DNA of 64,000 nt from UBA11574 sp964591175 (lineage in GTDB: Bacteria > Desulfobacterota > Desulfobacteria > Desulfobacterales > UBA11574): NCBI GenBank assembly GCA_964591175.1, contig CAZQAF010000007.1, forward strand, positions 18,899-82,898. The letters run 5' to 3'. The stretch's first letter is position 1. Each line of letters begins with the position of its first letter. Below, in pieces: positions 15,622 through 25,356 of this stretch. The notes beneath the pieces were generated by a model. The model saw nothing but the letters and a program-made list of their open reading frames with translations, was not told where the DNA came from and did no database searches. A program made the translations under genes and the position numbers.

Positions 15622-17087
15622 GGGGTGCTCTCTTTTTTGGGCATCATGGGGGTTGTTGCCGGTGAACGGCAGGGTTTCGGTATCTCATAGAGGCCGGAAG
15701 CCAACTGCAGCGCCACCACGGCCCGGGCTAATTTCCCCTTAAGGGCCGATGCCTTGATCTGTGTGCTGAGAAAATCGTTCCAGACTGCATAATAAATCAG
15801 CGCATCGATTCTTCCATCGGCCAAAGCCGTGCGATAATTTTCCACCCGCTTGCCGAGAACGGTTTTGGTTTTTAAAACAGCGGCAATCTGTTCGTTCGTA
15901 TAGTGAATTCCGGTTATGATCCGTTCGATATCCGAACGGGCTTCGAAAACGCGATTCACATACTCGTCGAACAGTTCCTTCCGGGTTGCTCGCTCTTGGG
16001 CGATCTTACCTTGGTTGCGGTTGAAGATCGGCAATACGATGTTCAAGCCAAAGCCTGTCGTCCGAACGTTGTCCGTATCACGGCTGATCGTCGGCCCGAT
16101 GCCGATCCTCGGAAATTGTTCCAAGACGGCCGCTCTTACCGCTGCCTCCTGGCTGCCGTAACCGCGGCGCAAGGCAAGAAGATCCAACCGCCGCTGCTCC
16201 AATCCCTCGAACAGCGCTTTGCCGGCAGGTAATTCAACTTGAGAGGGCAGATGGATATCATGGCTCAGGCGGACAGGCGAATCAATCGGCAAACCCATGA
16301 GTCGCTTAAGCAGCAGTCGTTGTTGATCGGCCTGTTTCTTGAGGTCCAGTAGTTTTTCATCCGTCCGGCGGCTTGCCGATCGCGCGGCGGTCAGGGTCGG
16401 GGACGTCATGGAACCGTCAGCAACGGCTTCTTGGACGTGTTTCAGGTTTTCGGCCATATGCCGGGAGCCATTTTCGGCAAGCAAAACCTGTTCTTTGAGG
16501 CATGCCAATTGATAAACGGCGCTCTTGGCAGCCTGGGCAACCTGCCACTCCTGCCAGGCTATATCCAGATCAATCGCCGCTTGATGTGTTTTTGCTTCAT
16601 GGATTTTTGCAGAGCGAGAAATAAAAGCGGACACTTCCCAATTTAACCCCAGCCCGTAAGCGTTTACCCGGCCTGCCGTGTTGCCGCCCGTCGGCATATC
16701 AAGGCTGTAGGTAAATTCCGGATCGGGCAATAGCCCGGCATCGAGAAGTTGGGCGCTTGACAAAGCCCTTTGATCCCGAATCGAACGCAGAGACGGGTTT
16801 AAAATGACAGCAAGAACGGCCGCTCCGTCCGGCGAAAGCCCCTTGTCCGATTCCAATTTCACCGGGTGGAGAATGGGGTGTTTGATCTTGCCGGCGAGAA
16901 CACGCAACTCATCCATGCCGGGAGGCTGCAGCTTGGTATCAACCGCACGCGACGTGATGGGCATCGGATGGTACGTGGTGCAGCCTCCAAGCAAAAATAC
17001 CGCAAGAACCAATCCCATAGAGGCGGTTTTCCGGATAGACTCGCCCTTGCAGAAACCAAGAAGGAACCTGCTGTTCGGAAAATACAT
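15618..17087 (-). CDS. TolC/OprM-type outer-membrane efflux lipoprotein
   Basis: A 489-residue protein with an N-terminal signal and lipobox (FLLGGC, lipidated Cys at about residue 35), as in OprM-type channels. The rest is mainly long amphipathic helices: a helical tunnel with repeats at about 95-290 and 300-470. It includes a LDAGLLPDPEFTYSLD stretch and GFGLNIVLPIFNRNQGKIAQ, typical of the outer-membrane efflux family. It forms the exit duct of the RND system encoded downstream. AAAAGGG precedes the ATG at 17087. The slp-like lipoprotein gene lies 51 bp upstream on the same strand and may share the transcript. Confidence 0.9.
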   Translation of the reverse strand: MYFPNSRFLLGFCKGESIRKTASMGLVLAVFLLGGCTTYHPMPITSRAVDTKLQPPGMDELRVLAGKIKHPILHPVKLESDKGLSPDGAAVLAVILNPSLRSIRDQRALSSAQLLDAGLLPDPEFTYSLDMPTGGNTAGRVNAYGLGLNWEVSAFISRSAKIHEAKTHQAAIDLDIAWQEWQVAQAAKSAVYQLACLKEQVLLAENGSRHMAENLKHVQEAVADGSMTSPTLTAARSASRRTDEKLLDLKKQADQQRLLLKRLMGLPIDSPVRLSHDIHLPSQVELPAGKALFEGLEQRRLDLLALRRGYGSQEAAVRAAVLEQFPRIGIGPTISRDTDNVRTTGFGLNIVLPIFNRNQGKIAQERATRKELFDEYVNRVFEARSDIERIITGIHYTNEQIAAVLKTKTVLGKRVENYRTALADGRIDALIYYAVWNDFLSTQIKASALKGKLARAVVALQLASGLYEIPKPCRSPATTPMMPKKESTP

Positions 17088-17138
17088 TATTCCCTTTTAA
17101 GATGGCTTAGCGTTGTGTTTTCCTATGTATAAATAAAA

Positions 17139-17639
17139 TTAAAATGAAGTGCCGACACCAATGCCGAAATGGATTGCCGGGCTGGTTCGCGTGCGCCTTG
17201 GCCAAAGCTTTATCTCAATGCCTTCAATAAGCGGATAGGCATATCGAAAACCGCCGATAGACCCGATCTTACTGCCGTTGAGTGTGCCCACTACGGTGAG
17301 GTACATATCCTTTTGATAGATCGCAGGATCGAGAAGCTTTCTGGCTTGGACAATAAACCGGCCCCCGGATTGGTCCGGATGCACGGGCCGTCCATTGCTG
17401 TCGAGGGCAAGTTGCAAAACCGTGATCTCGGACTGGGAAGAAGCGGCCTGGGTTGCTATAATCCTTCCGCCGAGCATAACGACTTCGCCTTTATAGACAT
17501 CCGGCGTCTTTTGCAGCGCTGAGAACGTACCGGTATACGTCACCATTGATCGGGACTGTTGAGAAATCCCCGCGGCACAGCCCGCTATGAACATCGTGAA
17601 AAGAATACCAAATAGGGAAATGGCGTGTTTTACTGTCAT
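17139..17639 (-). CDS. Slp-family outer-membrane lipoprotein
   Basis: A 166-residue lipoprotein: signal peptide with lipobox IAGC (Cys at residue 21), then the Slp core with YKGEVVMLGGRIIAT, a QARKLLDPAIY stretch and VVGTLNG. Slp proteins are starvation- or acid-inducible envelope lipoproteins of poorly known function. The C-terminus (FGIGVGTSF) is short and hydrophobic. It directly precedes the efflux operon in the same direction with a 51-bp gap, so co-transcription is likely. A palindrome TGCACA-N6-TGTGCA lies 88 bp upstream of its start. Confidence 0.8.
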   Translation of the reverse strand: MTVKHAISLFGILFTMFIAGCAAGISQQSRSMVTYTGTFSALQKTPDVYKGEVVMLGGRIIATQAASSQSEITVLQLALDSNGRPVHPDQSGGRFIVQARKLLDPAIYQKDMYLTVVGTLNGSKIGSIGGFRYAYPLIEGIEIKLWPRRTRTSPAIHFGIGVGTSF

Positions 17640-17964
17640 ATACTTTTTCTACTGGAAAAGGAGAGAATAGTCAAACCTCAATTTCTGGATTTCAAAGGGT
17701 TGCGTGCACATGAAAATGGGCATCCGTGCACAAATATCTGTGCATGATCAGGTGGATTCAAAGGGAATTATCCATTTTGGCCGTATATTTCAATTTGACA
17801 TTTTTAATATTCGGCCAGCATAGGAATCCATCGACTATTGTCAGCAATAACGGATTCATACGAATGTTTATCTGTTTTGGAAAAATCGCTCATTTTAAAA
17901 CGATTGTAGAAAAATATAAGCCTTTGGAACGTAATTTGCAAATTTTTTATACCTGATGGGAGCA
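17640..17964. other. divergent intergenic region between slp and pilW
   Basis: There is no convincing gene here. It contains the palindrome TGCACA-AATATC-TGTGCA at 17727-17744, with the half-site GTGCACA repeated at 17704-17710. TTGACA occurs at 17795-17800 with a weak -10-like CATAGG after 18 bases, a possible plus-strand promoter for the pilin genes. The region is AT-rich from 17760 on. Confidence 0.4.
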
Positions 17965-18657
17965 ATGACGAGACAAAAGTGCAGGCACGCAAACCGGGGA
18001 TTTACCATTGTAGAGCTTTTGGTTGCCATGGTGGTGGCCCTTCTGGCTATGGAAGCCATCTACTCGACATTTCTAAACCAGCATCGGTCATACCGGATAC
18101 AGGAAGAGACTGCGGAGATGCAACAGAATCTCAGGGCGGCCATGCTTTACATGGAAAGAGAAATTCGAATGGCAGGATGTGATCCCATGGGAACCGCCGA
18201 TGCAGGGATCATAAAGGCGGAGCGGACATTGATCAGATTTACGGAAGATGTCAGAGGAAATAGTTCCGGCAGTGATCCGGACGGGAATACGGACGACCCT
18301 AACGAAGACATCACCTATTCTTTGAAAGGAAAAAACCTGGTGAAAAATACCGGGGGCGGTAATCATGTGGTGGCGCAAAACATCGATGCCATCGATTTTG
18401 TTTATTTGGACGGGTCTTCGCCGCCCCATGTGCTCAATGATCCACTCATCGACGGTGACGTCCCGTCGGCCAATATGAATCAAATCAGATCCGTAGAAAT
18501 TACCATCGTGGCCAGGACCAGCAATCCGTTGTCGTCTTCCAAAAACAGCAGAGTTTATCTCAACCAGCAGGGTACGAAGATTCTGCCGCCGCAAAATGAT
18601 CATGTCGCCCGAAGATGTTTAACGACCTGGATTAAATGCCGGAATTTGGGGATATAA
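17965..18657 (+). CDS. pilW: PilW-like type IV pilus minor pilin
   Basis: A 230-residue prepilin-like protein. After a short basic leader comes the cleavage and methylation site RG|FTIVELLVAMVVALLAMEAI, with Glu+5 present, then the hydrophobic N-helix and a PilW core (YMEREIRMAGCDP, around 70). A large polar C-terminal part follows, with few further Cys. Minor pilins of this type prime pilus assembly and sit with PilY1 at the tip. GGGAG upstream favours ATG 17965 over ATG 17956. It is the first gene of a pilW-pilV-pilX-pilY1 set. Confidence 0.82.
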   Translation: MTRQKCRHANRGFTIVELLVAMVVALLAMEAIYSTFLNQHRSYRIQEETAEMQQNLRAAMLYMEREIRMAGCDPMGTADAGIIKAERTLIRFTEDVRGNSSGSDPDGNTDDPNEDITYSLKGKNLVKNTGGGNHVVAQNIDAIDFVYLDGSSPPHVLNDPLIDGDVPSANMNQIRSVEITIVARTSNPLSSSKNSRVYLNQQGTKILPPQNDHVARRCLTTWIKCRNLGI

Positions 18658-18729
18658 GATGATATTGTTCCTCGGGGGAGCGCTTGCTGAATACGTATCC
18701 AACTTTACATCGGACGCAGGATGGAAAGA

Positions 18730-19089
18730 ATGAAAAAAATAGACGGATTTACGCTTATTGAAGTGATCGTTGCCCTTACCATTTTTGCAGTGGGGCTGCT
18801 GGCTGTAGCGGCCATGCAGAATTCTGCCGTCAAAATGAATTCCACGGCCGGTAAACTGACAAATCTGGCGACACGGGCCATGGACAAAATCGAAGAATTG
18901 TCCGCGCTGCCATACACCGACCCTTCTTTAGATTCAGCCGAAAACCCCCATCAGGAAGCGTCTGGGAATTATACCGTTTCCTGGACTGTAATTGACGACA
19001 ATCCAACGGCAAACACCAAAAATATTACGGTAACGGTTTCCGGTCGCGGCAAAAGCGTTGATATTTGTTTTCTTAAAGCCAATCTTTGA
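18730..19089 (+). CDS. pilV: PilV-like type IV pilus minor pilin
   Basis: A 119-residue prepilin with cleavage site DG|FTLIEVIVALTIFAVGLL, including Glu+5. It has a hydrophobic helix of about 24 residues and a short globular part with the PilV-like GLLAVAAMQ stretch. GGAAAG 5 bases before ATG 18730 makes this the better start; ATG 18721 is only 9 bases upstream in frame. It is shorter than many PilV proteins. It works with PilW and PilX as part of the pilus-priming complex. Confidence 0.8.
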   Translation: MKKIDGFTLIEVIVALTIFAVGLLAVAAMQNSAVKMNSTAGKLTNLATRAMDKIEELSALPYTDPSLDSAENPHQEASGNYTVSWTVIDDNPTANTKNITVTVSGRGKSVDICFLKANL

Positions 19090-19095
19090 TTTCCT

Positions 19096-19584
19096 ATGAA
19101 ACGCATAATTAACATGGAAAACGAAAAAGGCTCTGTAATGGTCTTAGCCGTGGTTTTGTTGTTTTTGCTGACGCTTCTGGGCGTGTCGGCGTTAAGTACG
19201 TCAAGCATTGAAACTCAGATCGCAGGAAACGAGCTGCGACATGAACTGGCGTATTATGCCGCCGAATCTGCAGCCGTTTATGTCGCAAGCCGCCCGGATT
19301 TGTACGGCCCTGATAATACCACGGCAGGTGTCTGTCATTATTTTCCAAATAACACAACCCCTTATACTGCAATTACAACCCATCTTCCCCCGGCACGATC
19401 CATTGGTGTTTCCCAATCGTTTAACGGTCAGGTTCAATACCAACGGACCTCATCTCCTCCCAGGGGATCCGGGTGTTCGGTGGGAAAATTCAAGGCCCAC
19501 CAATATGCCATGGTATGCAACGGCTACGCTCCCGGCAACACGGCTGAACGTATTGCGGTGGGGTTTTATCGCATCGGATTTTAA
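19096..19584 (+). CDS. pilX: PilX-like type IV pilus minor pilin
   Basis: A 162-residue protein with N-terminal KGSVMVLAVVLLFLLTLLG, where the Gly before Ser is the prepilin peptidase site. The helix continues into STSSIETQIAGNELRHELAYYAAE, the conserved PilX N-terminal signature (STSSxEtqma.N...r..A...AE). The C-terminal half is polar with two Cys that may pair. It lies 6 bp after pilV and 13 bp before pilY1. Either ATG 19096 or ATG 19114 could be used. Confidence 0.8.
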   Translation: MKRIINMENEKGSVMVLAVVLLFLLTLLGVSALSTSSIETQIAGNELRHELAYYAAESAAVYVASRPDLYGPDNTTAGVCHYFPNNTTPYTAITTHLPPARSIGVSQSFNGQVQYQRTSSPPRGSGCSVGKFKAHQYAMVCNGYAPGNTAERIAVGFYRIGF

Positions 19585-19597
19585 TGGGGGAATCATT

Positions 19598-21787
19598 ATG
19601 AAAAAGACAGGATATCACCGACTCATCACACTGTTTCTTTTGTGCTGCTTTCTTTTTACGGCAGATCCGGTTTTCGGCGATGACACCTGTGTTTTTTCAG
19701 GGACTGCCGATGCCATGTCATTGGCCGGACTGCATCCGGTTTCGGCAAAATGTCCGGGAAGCAATATCCAGTCAAGTACCGGCTCATTTTCGGCGCCGGT
19801 TGTGCCGTCGATGCGGACCATGAGCGGTGACAACATATATATGGCCCTGTTTAAGCCCGGTGAGGATAATTTCTGGCAAGGAAATGTCGCCAAATACGGC
19901 ATTTCGGGAGACAACCGGATTGTCGATGCCAATGGGAAGACCGCCACACAATTTAATGGCGCCATGAAGGAAGATGCCCGGCCGTACTGGGCGACATCGG
20001 ATTGGGCCGATGATACCAAAAGCAATTACATTCATAACGCAAGCCGGCATATCTATACGTATCTTACCGGTTTGACGGCATTTTCATCCGATAATGCTGG
20101 TTTGACGGCGGCCATCCTGGGAAATCCGCTCCGAAGTCCCGGGGATATCATCAACTGGGTCCGCGGGGCGGATGTCTTCGATGATGACGGCGATGGTGAT
20201 GTTACGGAAAACAGGGCCGTCATTACCGGAGATGTCCTTCACAGTCAACCTTCGATCTTTCGGTACAGATATGCAGACAATTCCTCCAAAACCATGGTGT
20301 ATTTCGGCGCCAACGACGGGATGCTTCATGCGGTTCTGGATGCCGCGCAGCCTTCGGGAACCGGCCCGATGAATTTCGGCACCGAGGAGTGGGCCTTTAT
20401 TCCCCCCGATCAGCTGCCCCGCCTAAAAGAGATGACAGAAGGGTTTGTTCATCAGTTCTATGTCGATTCCACCCCCGGAATTTACTTTAAGGACATGGAT
20501 AAAGACGGTCGGGTGGATGCCGCGGACGGCGATAAAGTGGTTCTGGTTTGCGGCGAAAGGAAGGGGGGCTTCGGTTACTTTGCACTGGATGTGACGGATC
20601 CTTCTGTTCCGCAATATCTCTGGCGGATCCATTCGTATGATGATGCCGAACCCGGCAAAGCAGGTCCTACAGCCGTCATTGCGGAAATGGGCCAAACCTG
20701 GTCCGAGCCTCGATTCGGTCTGGTCAAAACCTCGGACAGCGACACCATTGGGACGCCCGTGTTGTTTGTCGGCGGCGGGTACAGTGCGGACAACTTGTCG
20801 GGAAAGTCCATCATCGCCGTTAACGTGCTGACCGGTGCTGTCGTAAAAAAGTTTTCGGGTTTGCCCGGCATGAAATACAGTTTTGCCAGCTCGGTTGCCG
20901 TTATCGATGAAAATGACAACGGCTTTGTCGATAAAATATATGTGGGCGATCTTGGCGGCCAAATGTGGCGGTTTGCGAGTTTTGTCGACAGCCGGGGCAA
21001 TTCTTTGGCGTTTCCGAATTGTAATGAAAACATCAACGCTTGGACCGGACGGATATTCTTTAAAACCGATGAAAATAATGCCGGAAAATTTTTTTACCCG
21101 CCGAGCGTTACCCTTGAAAAAGGGTATGATATGGTTTTTATGGGAACCGGAGACAGAGAAAGCGCCTGCTGTAACAACGGTTCTTTGGTCTGTTCTTCTA
21201 TGGCCCCGGATATCATCGCCGGTGTGAAGGATACCCATTCCTGTCAAGGCATCCTCGGTGAAGGGGGTATCAGTGGAACCGTTTTTACGCGGGATCTGGT
21301 GGAAGTCACGAACCGAGTGGCCGCCCCTCCTAATTTGATGGTAGCACAAAACGCGGATTCAAATGGCCTTGCCGGTCGAGGGTGGTATATCCGGCTGGTG
21401 GATAAAAACAGCAAAGCAGTGGGTGAAAAGGTTCTTGCAGAAGGAATGGTTTTTAACAAAACGCTTTATATTTCGACCTATACACCCAAAAGCGATCCCT
21501 GTACGCCGGGAGACGAAGCGATACTGTATGCGCTGAATCATTTAACGGGTGAGCCTGCTGTGGATTTCGATCGCGATTCGAGCAAAGATCGATCATTTAT
21601 CATCGGACAAGGCATACCTTCGAAACCGGTGATGCGGTTCACCAAGACCCAAACCGGATTATTCATTTCAGCGGGAAGCACAAATTCGGACCTTTCCGGC
21701 CCGAGACTTGTGGCGGGCATTAAAAATATCGATCCGCTGGTGCCGTCCATCAACTTCTTTTTCAGATATTGGAGAGAAGTTTTTTAG
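19598..21787 (+). CDS. pilY1: PilY1-like pilus-tip protein, short form without vWA domain
   Basis: A 729-residue secreted protein. Signal peptide: residues 1-25 (ending DPVFG). The body is the PilY1 C-terminal beta-propeller, with DDDGDGDVTENRAV then GDVLHSQPSIFRY (about 190-225) and FGANDGMLHAVLD. Calcium-loop-like Asp clusters follow (DMDKDGRVDAADGD near 298, DENDNGFVDKIYVGDLGGQM near 437). The N-terminal von Willebrand A domain and much of the usual 1000-plus length are absent. PilY1 proteins govern pilus retraction and adhesion at the tip. ATG 19598 has a G-rich ribosome site (TAATGGGGG). The open frame continues upstream to 19208 but would run inside pilX. Confidence 0.82.
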   Translation: MKKTGYHRLITLFLLCCFLFTADPVFGDDTCVFSGTADAMSLAGLHPVSAKCPGSNIQSSTGSFSAPVVPSMRTMSGDNIYMALFKPGEDNFWQGNVAKYGISGDNRIVDANGKTATQFNGAMKEDARPYWATSDWADDTKSNYIHNASRHIYTYLTGLTAFSSDNAGLTAAILGNPLRSPGDIINWVRGADVFDDDGDGDVTENRAVITGDVLHSQPSIFRYRYADNSSKTMVYFGANDGMLHAVLDAAQPSGTGPMNFGTEEWAFIPPDQLPRLKEMTEGFVHQFYVDSTPGIYFKDMDKDGRVDAADGDKVVLVCGERKGGFGYFALDVTDPSVPQYLWRIHSYDDAEPGKAGPTAVIAEMGQTWSEPRFGLVKTSDSDTIGTPVLFVGGGYSADNLSGKSIIAVNVLTGAVVKKFSGLPGMKYSFASSVAVIDENDNGFVDKIYVGDLGGQMWRFASFVDSRGNSLAFPNCNENINAWTGRIFFKTDENNAGKFFYPPSVTLEKGYDMVFMGTGDRESACCNNGSLVCSSMAPDIIAGVKDTHSCQGILGEGGISGTVFTRDLVEVTNRVAAPPNLMVAQNADSNGLAGRGWYIRLVDKNSKAVGEKVLAEGMVFNKTLYISTYTPKSDPCTPGDEAILYALNHLTGEPAVDFDRDSSKDRSFIIGQGIPSKPVMRFTKTQTGLFISAGSTNSDLSGPRLVAGIKNIDPLVPSINFFFRYWREVF

Positions 21788-21903
21788 AGCCATCCATATA
21801 ACGAATTTTTCCCAATCCGAGACACTTGCCCCTTTTTATTTTTATGCGTATTATTGAATGTGTAATTCATCAACGCAGAAGGTGAAAAAGGAGCGGGTTT
21901 ATC

Positions 21904-22377
21904 ATGAGCATCATGTATTTTGAAGATATCGAAGTCGGGCAAAAATGGGTGAAATCCATAACATATCAGGTTAAAAAAGAAGAGATCATCGAATTCGCCA
22001 GCCGCTGGGACCCGCGGTATTTTCATGTTGACCCAAAAGCGGCGGTATCGTCCGTCTTCGGAGGTCTCGTTGCCTGCTCGGCGCATATCTTTTCCATTCT
22101 TTCGTGGTTCGGCACCCATGGTGAGCGGCGAACCGCATCGATGGCGGCGCTGGGTTTCGATGATCTTCATATGCGCCGCGCTGTCCGGCCGGACGATATC
22201 CTCTCCTGTTCCTTTGTCTATCTTGAAAAGCGCGAGTCCAAATCCAAACCGGACCGTGGAATCGTACGCACTTCGGCATCACTGTCCAACCAGCAAAATA
22301 TAGAGGTGTTTTCCGCCGTTATTACGTCAATGGTCGCAAAACGTCCTCAATCGCATTTGCCTTTGCAAAAGAAGTGA
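21904..22377 (+). CDS. MaoC-family hydratase
   Basis: A 157-residue hot-dog-fold protein. It contains FASRWDPRYFHVDPKAA with the Asp/His pair of R-specific enoyl-CoA hydratases, followed by FGGLVACSAHIFSI, the conserved Gly-rich helix start. Members hydrate 2-enoyl-CoA or related thioesters. The C-terminal region includes the RPDDILSC element typical of the family. GGAGCGGG lies upstream of the ATG. It stands alone between pilY1 and the UPF0182 gene, so no pathway can be named. Confidence 0.82.
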   Translation: MSIMYFEDIEVGQKWVKSITYQVKKEEIIEFASRWDPRYFHVDPKAAVSSVFGGLVACSAHIFSILSWFGTHGERRTASMAALGFDDLHMRRAVRPDDILSCSFVYLEKRESKSKPDRGIVRTSASLSNQQNIEVFSAVITSMVAKRPQSHLPLQKK

Positions 22378-22591
22378 AACAATGAATCGAGGTCGCAGGC
22401 GCACCGTGAATCGTGCAATAGTCATTGACACTGAAAATAATATATGACAATTTTATGTTTATATATATATTCGGAACGTAAAACGCAAAAACGAGGACGG
22501 TTTACCGGTTGAATATTCCAGTTGAATTTCTTACCAGCCGATCGTCATTCCGCGACCTTTTATTCAATACACCCGGGAAGCACGGATAAAT

Positions 22592-25303
22592 ATGCAAAAT
22601 CAAGAAGTACGCAGAAAAAGTGCTTGGCGATGGCTCATCGCGGGAGGCGTCCTGATCCTCGTTTTAGCGCTCCTGGTGGCTCTGAGCATTATCTTTGTAG
22701 ACGACTTGGTCGATATTTTCTGGTACCATACCCTGGGTTATGAGCTTTACTTCTGGCAGCGTAAGCTCTACAAATATTTTGTATTTTTGGGTATCTCACT
22801 TATATTTTTCCTGATTTTCTTTATCAATTTTTGGCTTGCCTCACGATTCCTGAAAAAAGCACTCCAAGAGGTCAAAGAGGTGGAAGGTAAAGCCTATCGC
22901 ACAATTTACAAGGCTTTTCAGTCCGTATCTATGATGTTTTATTTGCCCCTCTCCATAGGCCTGAGCTTTCCGATCGCCTTGCCGCTTTACCGCAATTGGG
23001 AACATTTTCTCTTTGAGGTCTTCGGCGTGCCTACGGGTATTTTGGACACTTATTACCGCGTGGACGCCTCGTACTACATATTTAAATATCCCATCTATAT
23101 CCTCATTGAAGAACGGCTGCTTATTGCGTTCCTTATTCTTTTGATCGGATTGTTCGGTCTTTACATGGTAAAGAACGTTTTACGGAGTCACCATGCACTT
23201 CACTTTACTCGCAGCGCAAAATGGCATTTAAGCATTCTGGTTCTGATCGTTTTTAGCATCGAAATTTGGAATTTCATGCTCCAGCGCTATGGATTGCTTT
23301 TTGATACGAGTCATGAACCGCTTTTTTACGGACCCGGCTATGTGCAGATGAATGTGATCCTGCCCTTCATATGGGGTGCGATGGTGTTGCTGGCTGCGAT
23401 GGCGGTCACGTTGATCGTGGCCATTCAGTTTAGAAAGGGTTATAAGCTGCTAGTCGCATGGAGCGTCCTCTTGGCCATGGTGCTGACGGTACGCTATACA
23501 ACCTATCTGCCGCAATTGATCCAAACCTACATTGTCAAACCCAATGAGGTCAACAAAGAGAAACCCTACATCGCTAAAAATGTTCAAGCGACGCTGGATG
23601 CTTACAAGCTGACCCAGGTGGATATTCGCGATTATTCATATCGACGCTTTCCATTGGGCTATAACGTTAGCCAAGTCAAAAACGACTTGCGCAATATTCC
23701 CGTTTGGGACGCAGACACTTTGGATTCGGTTTTTAAGCAGCTTCAGGAACTGCGAACATATTATACATTCCCGTTTGTCAACGTGGGACGCTATACGGTG
23801 GTGAACAACTATCAGCAGGTGTTTCTCTCAGCGCGCGAGATCAATTACAATAATTTGCCTCTCGGCGCGAAAAACTGGATCAATGAGCATTTGACTTACA
23901 CACACGGTTTCGGCGTCGTTATGACACCCGCCAGTCAATCCGCTGGCGATACCATGACGTGGTTTCTCAACGACATTCCTGCCGTATCCAATCACGGACT
24001 GAACATCAAAGAGCAAAGGATCTACTTTGGCCTAAAAAAATATCCATATGCCATCGTTCCCAACAAAGCCGGAGAAATGGATTATCCCAAAGGCAACAGT
24101 AATGTGATGGCTGATTACACCGGTGAAGGAGGCGTGCCCATCGGTTCGCTTTTCAAACAATTTTTGCTCGCTTACTACTTTAGGGACAAGAATATATTTT
24201 TTATGACCAAATACAAATCGGACAGTAAAATTCTCATACGGCGCAACATTATAGACCGCATCAAATACTTGGTGCCGTTTCTCAAGCTGGATCAGACGCC
24301 TTATGTGGCGGTGACGCCCAAAGGGATTTACTGGATCGTCGATGCGTTCACGACATCGCCGTGGTACCCGGCATCTCAAACTTATGCATTAAACGATGGT
24401 CCGATAAACTATATTCGTAATTCCGTAAAAATTGTGGTCGACGCTTTTAACGGCACCGTCAATTTTTACATCTATGATAAACAAGATCCCATCATTCAGA
24501 CTTACAAGCGTATCTATCCGGGACTTTTTAAAGAAAAAGAGCAAATGCCGGCCGACCTCAGGCCTCATGTGCGCTACCCAAAAGATATGTTCGATATCCA
24601 AATGGCCATTTATGCCAAGTACCATCAAACCGATCCCCAGGTCTTTTTCCAGCAGGAAGATATCTGGAACTATGCGGAAACCATGGATGCCAAAAATGCC
24701 GTGCCAATCAAACCCTATTATCTGACCCTGGACTTGATCGACCCCGGGCAGCTCGATTTTTTGCTGCTGCTGCCCATGTTTCCCAAAGGCCGGGATAATT
24801 TGAGGGCATTGGCCATTGCGGGGTGCGACGGTGACAATTACGGCAAAATCATCCTGTATAATTTCCCCAAAGGCGAATTGGTCTTCGGGCCTGACCAAAT
24901 CAATGCCTTGATCCACCAGGATCCGGATATCGCCCAGCAATTCACACTCTGGGATCAGGCCGGATCGTCGGTCGTGAGGGGCAAGATGATCATCCTCCCC
25001 ATAAAAAAGAGCATTCTTTTCATTCAACCGGTCTATCTTAAATCCACGTCGCGGGTCAAGATACCGGAGCTTCAGCGCATTATCATGAGCGAAGGCCAAA
25101 TCGCAGTGATGGAGACGTCTCTTGAAAAAGCTTACATCGCCCTCCAAAATCGTGTGGCTGAGCAATTGAAAGGGTTGGAACAGCGCTACCCCCAAGTAAC
25201 CGAAGGAACGAACCAAACAGCTCCGAAGCCGCCGCCTGAAAAACGTAAGCCGTCCAATGCGTCTCCGAAAGACCACCTGCCGCAACCCGGACATGGTCAA
25301 TAA
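22592..25303 (+). CDS. UPF0182 family large membrane protein
   Basis: A 903-residue protein. The first ~300 residues carry about seven membrane spans, beginning with a hydrophobic segment at about 14-38. The remainder is a large soluble region, with NIPVWDADTLDSVFKQLQ and a YFRDKNIFFMTKYKSDSKIL stretch characteristic of the UPF0182/COG1615 family. Function is unknown; members are broadly distributed, often as a single gene. The tail (about 870-903) is rich in Pro, Lys and Gln and probably disordered. An AT-rich region with TTGACA at 22425 lies upstream, but no clear promoter can be assigned. Confidence 0.85.
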   Translation: MQNQEVRRKSAWRWLIAGGVLILVLALLVALSIIFVDDLVDIFWYHTLGYELYFWQRKLYKYFVFLGISLIFFLIFFINFWLASRFLKKALQEVKEVEGKAYRTIYKAFQSVSMMFYLPLSIGLSFPIALPLYRNWEHFLFEVFGVPTGILDTYYRVDASYYIFKYPIYILIEERLLIAFLILLIGLFGLYMVKNVLRSHHALHFTRSAKWHLSILVLIVFSIEIWNFMLQRYGLLFDTSHEPLFYGPGYVQMNVILPFIWGAMVLLAAMAVTLIVAIQFRKGYKLLVAWSVLLAMVLTVRYTTYLPQLIQTYIVKPNEVNKEKPYIAKNVQATLDAYKLTQVDIRDYSYRRFPLGYNVSQVKNDLRNIPVWDADTLDSVFKQLQELRTYYTFPFVNVGRYTVVNNYQQVFLSAREINYNNLPLGAKNWINEHLTYTHGFGVVMTPASQSAGDTMTWFLNDIPAVSNHGLNIKEQRIYFGLKKYPYAIVPNKAGEMDYPKGNSNVMADYTGEGGVPIGSLFKQFLLAYYFRDKNIFFMTKYKSDSKILIRRNIIDRIKYLVPFLKLDQTPYVAVTPKGIYWIVDAFTTSPWYPASQTYALNDGPINYIRNSVKIVVDAFNGTVNFYIYDKQDPIIQTYKRIYPGLFKEKEQMPADLRPHVRYPKDMFDIQMAIYAKYHQTDPQVFFQQEDIWNYAETMDAKNAVPIKPYYLTLDLIDPGQLDFLLLLPMFPKGRDNLRALAIAGCDGDNYGKIILYNFPKGELVFGPDQINALIHQDPDIAQQFTLWDQAGSSVVRGKMIILPIKKSILFIQPVYLKSTSRVKIPELQRIIMSEGQIAVMETSLEKAYIALQNRVAEQLKGLEQRYPQVTEGTNQTAPKPPPEKRKPSNASPKDHLPQPGHGQ

Positions 25304-25356
25304 AAACAGCCCGGTTTGAACAATCCATCCAAACCACAACGTTGTCGTCTGTTCGG

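Noticed and set aside
19208..19597. In-frame upstream extension of the pilY1 reading frame by 130 codons
   Set aside because: It lies inside pilX in another frame, lacks a signal peptide, and a good ribosome site and signal peptide are at 19598.
20423..21349. Long minus-strand frame opposite pilY1
   Set aside because: Shadow of the pilY1 coding strand; no recognisable protein.
24389..25339. 316-codon minus-strand frame opposite the UPF0182 gene
   Set aside because: Antisense shadow; no domain and no neighbour context.
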